Part shown: piece after piece, positions 1-4,681 of the stretch
Layout of the letters: every line of letters starts with the position of its first letter
Numbering within the stretch: the stretch's first letter is position 1
Source of the DNA: Marinosulfonomonas sp.
GTDB lineage: Bacteria; Pseudomonadota; Alphaproteobacteria; Rhodobacterales; Rhodobacteraceae
Direction of reading: 5' to 3'
Assembly (NCBI GenBank): GCA_022712735.1
Contig: JAFLKA010000350.1
Span: 1 to 5,917 of the forward strand
Length of the DNA: 5,917 nt
Notes under the pieces: generated by a model
What the model was told of the DNA's origin: nothing
Database searches by the model: none
Seen by the model: the letters and a program-made list of their open reading frames with translations, nothing else
Program-made: the position numbers and the translations under genes

Positions 1-251
1 CCGCCGCGCACCCCGTGCAGTCGCCAGCCCGCATAGGTGGCGATTTGCGTGGCTTCAGGGCCGGGCAGCAACATGCAGAACGATAGCGCGTTCAGGAATT
101 GCTGTTCGGTCAGCCACGGCCGTTCCTCGACCAACTCGCGGTGCATCACCGCGATTTGGGCTGCGGGGCCACCGAATGACAGCAGGCCGATGCGGGCAAA
201 GACGCGGGTGGCCTCGCGCAGACTGGGCTGGACAAATTCAGCCCCGCTCAT
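1..251 (-). CDS. chrA: Chromate transporter ChrA, N-terminal part (cut by the left window edge)
   Basis: Encodes the first 83 residues of a ChrA (CHR family) inner-membrane transporter, which exports chromate from the cytoplasm. The translation begins MSGAEFVQPS and carries the family's N-terminal signatures: RIGLLSFGGPAAQIAVMHRE at about residues 20-39, and a FCMLLPGPEATQIATYAGW stretch at about 58-76 that matches the conserved LLPGPEAxQ(L/I)A segment of the first membrane repeat. Full-length family members are roughly 400 residues, so about four fifths of the gene lies outside the window. The ATG at 249-251 overlaps the TGA of the upstream rhodanese-ChrB gene in a 4-bp ATGA junction, so the two are almost certainly co-transcribed and translationally coupled. 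The family motifs are read directly from the translation. Chromate as the substrate is inferred from the family and from the ChrB partner; sulfate-related roles remain possible for untested members. Confidence 0.93.
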   Translation of the reverse strand, partial: MSGAEFVQPSLREATRVFARIGLLSFGGPAAQIAVMHRELVEERPWLTEQQFLNALSFCMLLPGPEATQIATYAGWRLHGVRG

Positions 252-1066
252 TTTGCGCCGCCTTGGCTGCTGGGCCAATCGTGGGTTTCATCTGCACCGT
301 CGCGGGCCCAGCGGTATAGGGCATCATAGAGAACCATTCCGGCCTCAAGCTGCTGTAGGTCATCTTTGTACTGTCTTGATAAACCAACAGATATTGCTAA
401 CAGCCCTGCGGCCTCTGGTGCAAGATCATGGCGGTTGGTATCTGCGGCCCGCACCACGGTTGCGAGGCGCATTAGCGCATCTGTTTCCAGTTTAAGCTCT
501 GCCAGCAGAGTGTCGAAGGTGCAATTTTCACCGCGGTGGCTCCAGAACACGCCTTCAACATCAAACGGAGTCGCGCCCAGTTTTTCGGCCACATCGGCGA
601 CCTCGCTTGGGGCGACGAACAGGATGCGCGCGGACGGATCAACAAAACGCCGGATCAGCCACGGGCAGGCGATGCGGTCTATTTTCGGGCGATGTTTGGT
701 GACCCACAGGGTGCTGCCATTCACTGGTGCTGGCAGGGCGCTCGCAGGGATCAGCGGCAGGTTTGCGTCCCGCCAGCCGTAAACGCCGCCTTGCAGATAT
801 TCGGCATTGATACCCTCGCATCGCAAATAGGCAGCCACCCCTTGGGACAGCTTTTTGCCCTTTTGGCAGGCCACCACCACGGGTCGTTCGTTAAGACGTT
901 CAACAAGGGCTGGCATGTCGGTATGTGGCGCGCGAAATGATGTCGGGATCAGGCGCGGGTCCTCGGCAAAGTCCGGGTCAATGCAGACGTCCACAATGAC
1001 AGGTGCCGTAGGGGTGCCGATCAAGCGCATCAATTGTGCGGGGGTAATTTCGTTTAACGAAGCCAT
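248..1066 (-). CDS. Rhodanese-ChrB fusion protein (sulfurtransferase/chromate resistance protein)
   Basis: A 272-residue cytoplasmic protein with two domains. Residues about 8-105 form a rhodanese-like domain: VIVDV at 23-27, the active-site loop VVVACQKGKK with Cys67, and the closing YLQGGVYGW at 90-98. Residues about 118-255 form the ChrB C-terminal domain, with the hallmark RPKIDRIACPWLIRRFVDP (126-144), the ENCTFD segment near 180 and HDL near 213. ChrB proteins accompany ChrA and act as chromate-responsive regulators or accessory resistance factors; the role of the rhodanese half is not established here. The ATG at 1064-1066 is chosen because AGAAAGGA lies just upstream. The longer frame back to 1159 (31 more residues) has low-complexity, non-family sequence and no good ribosome site. 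The gene overlaps chrA by 4 bp. Family identity is clear; the biochemical role is inferred. Confidence 0.92.
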   Translation of the reverse strand: MASLNEITPAQLMRLIGTPTAPVIVDVCIDPDFAEDPRLIPTSFRAPHTDMPALVERLNERPVVVACQKGKKLSQGVAAYLRCEGINAEYLQGGVYGWRDANLPLIPASALPAPVNGSTLWVTKHRPKIDRIACPWLIRRFVDPSARILFVAPSEVADVAEKLGATPFDVEGVFWSHRGENCTFDTLLAELKLETDALMRLATVVRAADTNRHDLAPEAAGLLAISVGLSRQYKDDLQQLEAGMVLYDALYRWARDGADETHDWPSSQGGAK

Positions 1067-1172
1067 AGTGCATCCTTTCTGAAGGGTCAGGGGATGCGAA
1101 TCTTTGGCCGGAGCCTCACGGGGCGTTCGCGGTGTGGCCCCATGGTGTAAGGGTGCCAAACGGGGCGTGCAA

Positions 1173-1216
1173 AGTCAATACTGGGGATATGAATTGCATA
1201 TGAAAACCATATGAGG
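1173..1216 (-). promoter_or_regulatory. Candidate chr operon control region: TTGACT box plus three phased TCATAT repeats
   Basis: Read on the minus strand, TCATAT occurs three times, at 1214-1209, 1203-1198 and 1192-1187, each exactly 11 bp after the last. The first two are also followed by G, giving CATATG. About 8 bp further downstream is TTGACT (1178-1173), a good -35 box. The matching -10 is poor (CACCCT at 1155-1150 with a 17-bp spacer). Direct repeats at 11-bp period just upstream of a -35 box are typical of activator sites for OmpR/PhoB-type winged-helix response regulators. The repeats and spacing are seen directly; the assignment to the chr operon, and the kind of protein bound, are inferred. 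The repeats could instead serve a plus-strand transcript. Confidence 0.45.
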
Positions 1217-1305
1217 TTTTTCAGGAGAGTGTAGCGTTGAGTGAGACGAGAACCGCTGTATGGAATGCTAAAAGATGCGGTTTCGAGATGCTTGATTTTG
1301 CCACC

Positions 1306-1323
1306 AATAAACCCAGGTTTATT
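1306..1323. promoter_or_regulatory. 18-bp palindrome AATAAACC-CA-GGTTTATT, probable operator
   Basis: The two 8-bp arms are perfect inverted repeats around a 2-bp centre. The centre is too short for an RNA hairpin loop, and the outer half of the arms is A/T only, so a dimeric DNA-binding protein site is more likely than a terminator. It sits about 50 bp upstream of a TATAAT sequence and 120 bp upstream of the small membrane-protein gene. The symmetry is seen directly; its function and partner are unknown. Confidence 0.4.
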
Positions 1324-1374
1324 TTGTTTCGAAGGGCAGCTTTGAGCCCACTATGCACAATGCTCAGTAGCCAA

Positions 1375-1380
1375 TATAAT
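1375..1380 (+). promoter_or_regulatory. Possible -10 box TATAAT for the small membrane-protein gene
   Basis: A perfect consensus TATAAT lies 63 bp before the chosen ATG of the downstream small gene. No good -35 hexamer occurs at 16-18 bp upstream; TTGAGC at 1342-1347 is about 10 bp too far away. In an AT-rich stretch such a hexamer can occur by chance, so this is a weak call. Confidence 0.25.
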
Positions 1381-1443
1381 GAAACTTACAGACATGAATG
1401 AAACGCTAAATTGTGAGGATTGGTAAATGGACCGAGGCGACGC

Positions 1444-1650
1444 ATGGACGAGAAAGCTGACCGATTAGAAGCATCACAGGTTCCATTTTTTGAGACTTAC
1501 AGTGAGATTGTGCTTGTCGAACAAGCGCTCGGCAAGCCAAGCGAATGCGAAGTGATTGTTGTCAGAATCCACAAGTCATTGTTGAAACTCTATTCATTCT
1601 CTTTGATTTTTATGGTTTTCCTATTTCTGGTAGCGGCGTTTCAATCGTGA
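1444..1650 (+). CDS. Hypothetical small single-pass membrane protein (68 aa)
   Basis: A 68-residue protein that I do not recognise. The N-terminal two thirds (MDEKADRLEASQVPFFETYS...) is acidic and soluble-looking. Residues about 46-66 (LLKLYSFSLIFMVFLFLVAAF) form one strong hydrophobic helix next to the basic segment RIHKS. By the positive-inside rule this suggests a tail-anchored or C-terminal-anchor protein with a cytoplasmic N-terminus. ATG 1444 is preferred over the in-frame TTG at 1420: GAGG lies 6 nt before the ATG, whereas the GAGG before the TTG almost touches it. No similar gene is adjacent, and the base composition is lower in G+C than the flanking operons. The clear membrane helix and the ribosome site favour a real gene; the lack of any recognised family argues for caution. 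Confidence 0.4.
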   Translation: MDEKADRLEASQVPFFETYSEIVLVEQALGKPSECEVIVVRIHKSLLKLYSFSLIFMVFLFLVAAFQS

Positions 1651-1786
1651 ACATTTTGGGGAATGCAGTGGTAACTGAGTCCCCCATAGCTGCCATTTGC
1701 ATCACATTATGAATAGCTAGAGTATCCGCACCAAAATCCGCATCAATATAGGTTACTCGTATAGGGAAAAGACCTCAGGTATCTGG
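1651..1786. other. Intergenic, AT-rich, no gene seen
   Basis: Between the small membrane-protein stop and the minus-strand remnant there is no convincing frame. A weak two-part hairpin can be drawn at 1657-1686 (TGGGG with CCCCA outside, CAGT with ACTG inside). It lacks a U-run on either side, so it is not a standard intrinsic terminator. Confidence 0.3.
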
Positions 1787-2008
1787 TTAATTGCCGGATT
1801 GCGCATCGCCAACCCGCCGTGACCAACGTGGTTTTCCATCCGCTCTGATATAATCACGGTCAATCATGGAACCGTATTGATCAACAGTGAACGTGCCTTT
1901 TTCAACCAGATTGGCGGGGCTGACCTTGGTGTGATAGAGCGCGTAGCTGATCTTGTCACCCGCCCTTGACGCCACATGGATCATCTTGCGTTTTTGTGCA
2001 AAGCTGGT
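1787..2008 (-). pseudogene. Orphan C-terminal-like reading frame, probable gene remnant
   Basis: An open stretch of 73 codons plus TAA, in the same frame as the cupin gene upstream and beginning right after that gene's TAA. Its only ATG is at 1982-1984 (65 residues, MIHVASRAGDKISYALYHTK...). No purine-rich ribosome site precedes that ATG. The sequence reads like genuine protein, with balanced charge and ordered stretches such as VSPANLVEKGTFTVDQYGSM and DRDYIRADGKPRW. It looks like the tail of a longer domain and not a complete small protein. I do not recognise the family. The most likely reading is the 3' end of a truncated gene left by a deletion. Alternatives are a small functional gene translated by coupling from the cupin gene, or an extension made by stop readthrough. 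Confidence 0.35.
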
Positions 2009-2464
2009 TTATTCTACCACGTGAAAATCAAATGCCCCGCCGGCGTAAAAGTAGAATTCGCACGGGGTGTCGGAGACGCAGGCCGTGGCGTGCTCCATGC
2101 CTGCGGGGGCATACCAGTACGAGCCGGGCTCGAGCACTGGCGGGTTTTGATCACCTTCAAACGGGTTGGTCATTTGCCCCTTGATCACCACGCCGTGGTA
2201 AGCGCCGGTATGGGTGTGCAGCGGGGTGATGAAGTTGGCCGGAAACTGGCCGAATGATCCATGCGCACCGACGCCGCGATTGCCGTAAGCGTGCGCCATC
2301 CTGATCGCGGGGTTGATGTTTTCAAAGGTCAGTGTGCTTGACGGTATGGCGACCCCTTTGGCGGCATCAAACCCTTCTTGGGCAATGGCAATTGTCGCAG
2401 AAGCCACGATGAGGGTTACGGCGCAGAGTGTCATTTTCACAGCCTTGAGGGAAATTCGTTGCAT
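2009..2464 (-). CDS. Secreted cupin-domain protein (DUF4437-like)
   Basis: A 151-residue exported protein. Residues about 1-29 are a Sec signal peptide (basic start, hydrophobic LCAVTLIVASATIAIA, likely cleavage around AIA-Q). The mature part is a single small cupin barrel. Motif 1 is PLHTHTGAYHGVVIKG (81-96), with metal-ligand candidates His83, His85 and His90. Motif 2 is PGSYWYAPAGMEH (113-125), with Pro120, Gly122 and His125. The usual motif 1 Glu is replaced by His or shifted, a pattern I associate with DUF4437-type proteins. Enzymatic activity is unknown. Two cysteines (129 and 135) flank the segment after motif 2 and could form a disulfide in the periplasm. GGAG lies 8 nt before the ATG. 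The gene diverges from an AraC regulator whose control region it shares, so it is probably that regulator's target. Confidence 0.8.
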   Translation of the reverse strand: MQRISLKAVKMTLCAVTLIVASATIAIAQEGFDAAKGVAIPSSTLTFENINPAIRMAHAYGNRGVGAHGSFGQFPANFITPLHTHTGAYHGVVIKGQMTNPFEGDQNPPVLEPGSYWYAPAGMEHATACVSDTPCEFYFYAGGAFDFHVVE

Positions 2465-2532
2465 GGGTTTGTCTCCGTTTTCATTGATGAATGGAAACCT
2501 ATCGTTTCTCGTTTATTGCAGACTTGGAATGA

Positions 2533-2581
2533 CTGGAAATCCAGATAAACGTGCAGATCGTCCAGATATATATCTGCGATC
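2533..2581. promoter_or_regulatory. Shared operator region of the cupin/AraC divergon
   Basis: TCCAGATA occurs twice in direct orientation, at 2540-2547 and 2561-2568, exactly 21 bp (two helical turns) apart, the usual spacing of paired AraC half-sites. The second copy opens a 14-bp perfect palindrome CAGATATATATCTG (2563-2576). This is flanked by GATCG (2556-2560) and CGATC (2577-2581), which extend the symmetry apart from a 2-base bulge. The first copy is part of a smaller palindrome CTGGA-AA-TCCAG (2533-2544). The region lies 62 bp before the AraC start and about 70 bp before the cupin start. The repeats are seen directly; binding by the adjacent regulator is inferred. Confidence 0.5.
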
Positions 2582-2642
2582 AGGACTTTTATGTGTAGCT
2601 GTTGTAGGCTGATATGCAATGAAACCACACCAAGAGGCAGAT

Positions 2643-3551
2643 ATGCCAGATGCGTTTAGCGATGTTTTACGGCTGATCCAGTTGAAAAGCTGTGTCTATT
2701 TCCTGCGCGATTTCAGCACCCCTTGGGGGATGGCGATGCAAGCGGGGGAGGTTGCGCAGTTTCACGCGGTGCTGCGGGGGCAGTGTGTTGTGACAGTCGA
2801 CGGCCAGACGTTTCAGGGGGTGGCGGGTGACATATTCCTGTTTCCCAAAGGGGCGGCACATGTGATTTCGGATGCATCAGAATGTCGGCCCGTTTCCGGC
2901 CCCGAGTTCATGCAATCCCTGTCCAGCGAGACGCCGCTGTTTGCGGATGGTCCTGCGGCCACGCAATTGCTGTGTGGCCACTACGAATATCGCCATGACA
3001 TCCGGCACCCGCTGATGGAAGAGTTGCCCGATGTTATCCATGTGCAGTCAACAGACCCCGCAGCACCGCAGGATATGGCCGATATAATCCGTGTTCTGGT
3101 GCGGGAAATGAACGGTGAAGCCCCAGGATCAAATGCGGTGATCGAAAAACTGGCCGAGATATTATTGGTTCTGATCATCCGCATCAACCTGCCTGGGAAA
3201 GGCAGTCAGACCGCATTTATGAAAGGCTTGTCCGATCCCCGATTAGCCCGCGCAATCCATCTTATCCACCAAAGCCCTGAACTGCCGTTAACGCTGGGCG
3301 ATATGGCCGCGGCGGCGGGTATGTCGCGTTCGAGCCTTGCGTTTCATTTCAGGGTTAAAACCGGCACCACACCGCGCGCATATCTGACCCTGTGGCGTAT
3401 GTGTCTGGCGCGGGATTTTATGCAAGGGCAGGGGCTAACAGTGTCACAATCGGCGCATCGGGTGGGATACGAATCCGAAGTTGCCTTTAGTCGCGCATTT
3501 CGGCGTCATTTTGGCATTAGCCCGAGTAAAGTACGGGCGAAAACTGCCTAG
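2643..3551 (+). CDS. AraC-family transcriptional regulator with N-terminal cupin domain
   Basis: A 302-residue cytoplasmic regulator. Residues about 5-180 form an AraC-type cupin sensor (cupin_6-like): FSTPWGMAMQAGEVAQFHAVLRG, then VDGQTFQGVAGDIFLFPKGAAHV, ending in a helical linker (EKLAEILLVLIIRINL). Residues about 200-300 form the double helix-turn-helix DNA-binding domain: LTLGDMAAAAGMSRSSLAFHF (217-236), and LTVSQSAHRVGYESEVAFSRAF (265-286) followed by RRHFGISPSKVR. The effector is unknown. ATG 2643 is preferred to the in-frame ATG 2619 because AAGAGG lies 5 nt upstream of it, and the eight extra residues match nothing in the family. It is divergent from the secreted cupin gene with candidate operators between, so control of that gene and of itself is likely. 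The stop codon lies about 15 bp from the facing tmRNA 3' end, with no clear terminator between. Confidence 0.9.
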   Translation: MPDAFSDVLRLIQLKSCVYFLRDFSTPWGMAMQAGEVAQFHAVLRGQCVVTVDGQTFQGVAGDIFLFPKGAAHVISDASECRPVSGPEFMQSLSSETPLFADGPAATQLLCGHYEYRHDIRHPLMEELPDVIHVQSTDPAAPQDMADIIRVLVREMNGEAPGSNAVIEKLAEILLVLIIRINLPGKGSQTAFMKGLSDPRLARAIHLIHQSPELPLTLGDMAAAAGMSRSSLAFHFRVKTGTTPRAYLTLWRMCLARDFMQGQGLTVSQSAHRVGYESEVAFSRAFRRHFGISPSKVRAKTA

Positions 3552-3565
3552 AATGTCATGGGGAG

Positions 3566-3882
3566 GTAAGTGCAGGCTTCTGTTGCCAGGTGCCTGCGAA
3601 CCCCGCCTTAGGCTGCTAAGCGTAAGGACTTAAGATTTCAATAGATCGGACCGCTTACGCAGCCAGAGCCATTGGAGCTTTGTTGTCATTTGCAACTAGC
3701 TATAATGTACCGATAACGGTGGTAACTCACCGAGATAAAGCTAACATCTTTAGACGTTCGTCGATCCTGTTTCGACCCCATGATCCCCAAAGAAGGATGT
3801 TTGGTGGAGTCGCCGGGTACCGCCCCCGGGTCCGATCCGCTTATTACATGCGCGTTTATATCCATAGTCCCGAAGGACAACC
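3566..3882 (-). ncRNA. ssrA: Circularly permuted two-piece tmRNA (ssrA)
   Basis: Transfer-messenger RNA, which rescues stalled ribosomes with SmpB and tags the nascent protein for proteolysis. In the minus direction the acceptor piece comes first (about 3880 to 3802). It holds a GTCC-TTCG-GGAC hairpin (3878-3867), a T-arm with a CCGGG/CCCGG stem (3829-3825 and 3817-3813) and an encoded CCA end (3804-3802). A 22-nt spacer (3801-3780) follows, then the coding piece (3779 to about 3566). The coding piece starts GGGGTCG, which pairs with CGACTCC of the acceptor end (3812-3806) in a 7-bp stem with the G3-U70 wobble used by alanyl-tRNA synthetase. It continues with AGGATCGACGAACG, the tag frame and a 3' hairpin GCAGGC/GCCTGC (3597-3572). 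This permuted arrangement is characteristic of alphaproteobacteria. The outer ends are approximate. Open frames drawn across this interval are spurious. Confidence 0.95.
3655..3693 (-). other. ssrA: tmRNA tag reading frame (ANDNKAPMALAA)
   Basis: The mRNA-like part of ssrA. The resume codon GCA (3693-3691) follows CTAGTT, close to the conserved TAGTC context, and 12 codons encode ANDNKAPMALAA before TAA (3657-3655). With the alanine carried by the tmRNA itself, a rescued protein would receive A-ANDNKAPMALAA. The ALAA end is the degron recognised by ClpXP-type proteases, and the AND start is the usual SspB/ClpA-side contact. There is no start codon or ribosome site, as expected for trans-translation. 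Confidence 0.95.
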
Positions 3883-3913
3883 TATATATAGGGGGGATGG
3901 GTCGCGTTGAAAA
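3881..3913 (-). promoter_or_regulatory. Probable ssrA promoter
   Basis: On the minus strand TTTTCA (3913-3908) and TATATA (3890-3885) are separated by 17 bp, placing the transcription start near 3880, just before the TTCG hairpin that opens the acceptor piece. The -10 lies inside a 12-bp perfect palindrome CCTATATATAGG (3881-3892). The upstream DUF1287 gene stops at 3922, so ssrA may also receive read-through. The -35 match is weak, so the exact boxes are tentative. Confidence 0.45.
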
Positions 3914-3921
3914 GGGGGGAA

Positions 3922-4560
3922 CTAGAATTCACCGATTTTGGGCCGGTAATGTCCCGTGATGTCATATTTGAACAGTATGTCGTTTACCCGTGTGCCCCAG
4001 CCGATGTTGTGCACGATCAGCGGGCGGGTGGCATCCCCGTTCATCTGGGCCGTCACAATGCCGATATGGGGCAGGTTGCCGGGCAACATCCATGTGACCA
4101 GATCACCAGGTAGGTAATTATCCGCAGTATCGGAAACCGGCACAGAGGCCCCGCGACGTTTGAAATAAGTTTGCAGGTTGGGTACGCGACGATGGTCGAT
4201 ATTACTGTCGGTGCGGGGCAGGCCCCAAATTTTTGGGTAGGCGCTGAAATTGGCCTTCATATCGCGGTTCACCAGTGCTTGCAGGTCCAACCCGTGCGCA
4301 TCGCGCATGGCGCGGATCACCACGTCGGTGCACACGCCACGCAGGCGGGGGATGTCGCCACCTGGGTATGACAGGCTTTGATAGCTGCCATCATAAATCA
4401 AGGTCACCCCGACTTGGGCGCGCGCACTTTCAATCAATGCGGCGGACCATGCGTTGACGGGTGTGGTTTGGGCAATGGCCTCTTGCCCATCGGCCGTTTG
4501 GGAAAATGGCAGCGAGGTTAACAAGAACATCGCCAGCAGGAATTTGGAAAACATCGTCAT
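3922..4560 (-). CDS. Secreted DUF1287 (YijF-like) protein
   Basis: A 212-residue exported protein of the DUF1287 family. Residues about 1-27 are a signal peptide (MTMFSKFLLAMFLLTSLPFS, cleavage probably near TADG-QEA). The mature domain shows family landmarks: ARAQVGVTLIYDGSYQSLSYPGGDIP (about 46-71), RGVCTDVVIRAMRDAHGLDL (74-93) with Cys77, NFSAYPKIWGL then NIDHRRVPNL with His123, and PGDLVTWMLPGNLPHIGIV (151-169) with His165. The Cys...His arrangement and the GDLVTWxLxxxxxHIGIV strand resemble NlpC/P60-type papain-fold enzymes, so a periplasmic cell-wall or amide hydrolase role is plausible but unproven. The start is uncertain: ATG 4560 gives the best signal peptide, GTG 4587 would add nine residues, and neither has a clear ribosome site. 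The gene is followed at once by ssrA on the same strand. Confidence 0.85.
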   Translation of the reverse strand: MTMFSKFLLAMFLLTSLPFSQTADGQEAIAQTTPVNAWSAALIESARAQVGVTLIYDGSYQSLSYPGGDIPRLRGVCTDVVIRAMRDAHGLDLQALVNRDMKANFSAYPKIWGLPRTDSNIDHRRVPNLQTYFKRRGASVPVSDTADNYLPGDLVTWMLPGNLPHIGIVTAQMNGDATRPLIVHNIGWGTRVNDILFKYDITGHYRPKIGEF

Positions 4561-4632
4561 GCTGTTGGTATAACGTGGGCAAGGCACGGGTGAAAGTGTA
4601 TCAGGCGGGAATTCGCTGAATGCTGGGCGGGG

Positions 4633-4677
4633 TGAAATCTTTGCAAGATTTCAGTTTGTTTTCTTTCAAAGAAAACA
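4633..4677. repeat. Twin perfect hairpins between minus-strand genes, possible terminator
   Basis: Two inverted repeats stand 3 bp apart. The first is TGAAATCTT-TGC-AAGATTTCA (4633-4653, 9-bp arms). The second is TGTTTTCTTT-C-AAAGAAAACA (4657-4677, 10-bp arms, or 9 bp with a TCA loop). The second ends 5 bp beyond the stop codon of the small gene at 4682, where a minus-strand terminator would be expected, but no U-run follows on that strand. On the plus strand the first hairpin is followed by a T-rich run (GTTTGTTTTCTTT), which fits a rho-independent terminator better, although no plus-strand gene lies upstream. It may be bidirectional or a dispersed genomic repeat. Confidence 0.55.
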
Positions 4678-4681
4678 GTCG

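Larger units (their letters stand above)
1217..1443. other. AT-rich intergenic stretch, no confident gene
   Basis: This interval between the chr control region and the small membrane-protein gene has visibly lower G+C than the flanking genes. It contains a possible 54-codon plus-strand frame starting at TTG 1237 with AGGAG at 1223-1227 and ending at TGA 1399-1401; its product (LSETRTAVWNAKRCG...) resembles nothing I recognise. It also contains the 18-bp palindrome at 1306-1323, the TATAAT box at 1375-1380, and a tiny 10-codon frame at 1394-1426. The composition suggests old, decaying or transferred DNA, but no insertion-sequence ends or transposase fragments are evident. Confidence 0.4.

Noticed and set aside
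366..940. Long plus-strand frames (366-782, 536-940) opposite the ChrB gene
   Set aside because: They are antisense shadows of a well-supported family protein and have no recognisable domains or ribosome sites.
1067..1159. 31-residue N-terminal extension of the rhodanese-ChrB protein
   Set aside because: It has non-family, proline-rich sequence, while the ATG at 1066 has a good AGAAAGGA ribosome site; the extension would also overlap the likely promoter.
1237..1401. 54-codon plus-strand frame with AGGAG before TTG
   Set aside because: The ribosome-site match is good, but the product is unrecognised, contains unremarkable composition and starts at a rare codon; kept only as a note.
1420..1443. 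TTG start for the small membrane protein
   Set aside because: GAGG is only 1-2 nt away from the TTG, whereas the in-frame ATG at 1444 has a properly spaced GAGG.
1394..1466. Mini-frames MNETLNCEDW (1394-1426) and a 13-residue frame from ATG 1427
   Set aside because: No ribosome sites and no repeated regulatory codons; too short to support as leader peptides.
1657..1686. Hairpin TGGGG/CCCCA with inner CAGT/ACTG as terminator of the small gene
   Set aside because: Interrupted stem and no U-run; not a convincing intrinsic terminator.
3680..3910. Open frames of 76 codons (plus) and 64 codons (minus, 3686-3880) between the AraC and DUF1287 genes
   Set aside because: Both lie inside the structured tmRNA gene, cross its two mature pieces and spacer, and show no protein family features.
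4561..4587. GTG start at 4587 for the DUF1287 protein
   Set aside because: It adds MPCPRYTNS ahead of an already normal signal peptide and has no ribosome site; not excluded, but less likely.
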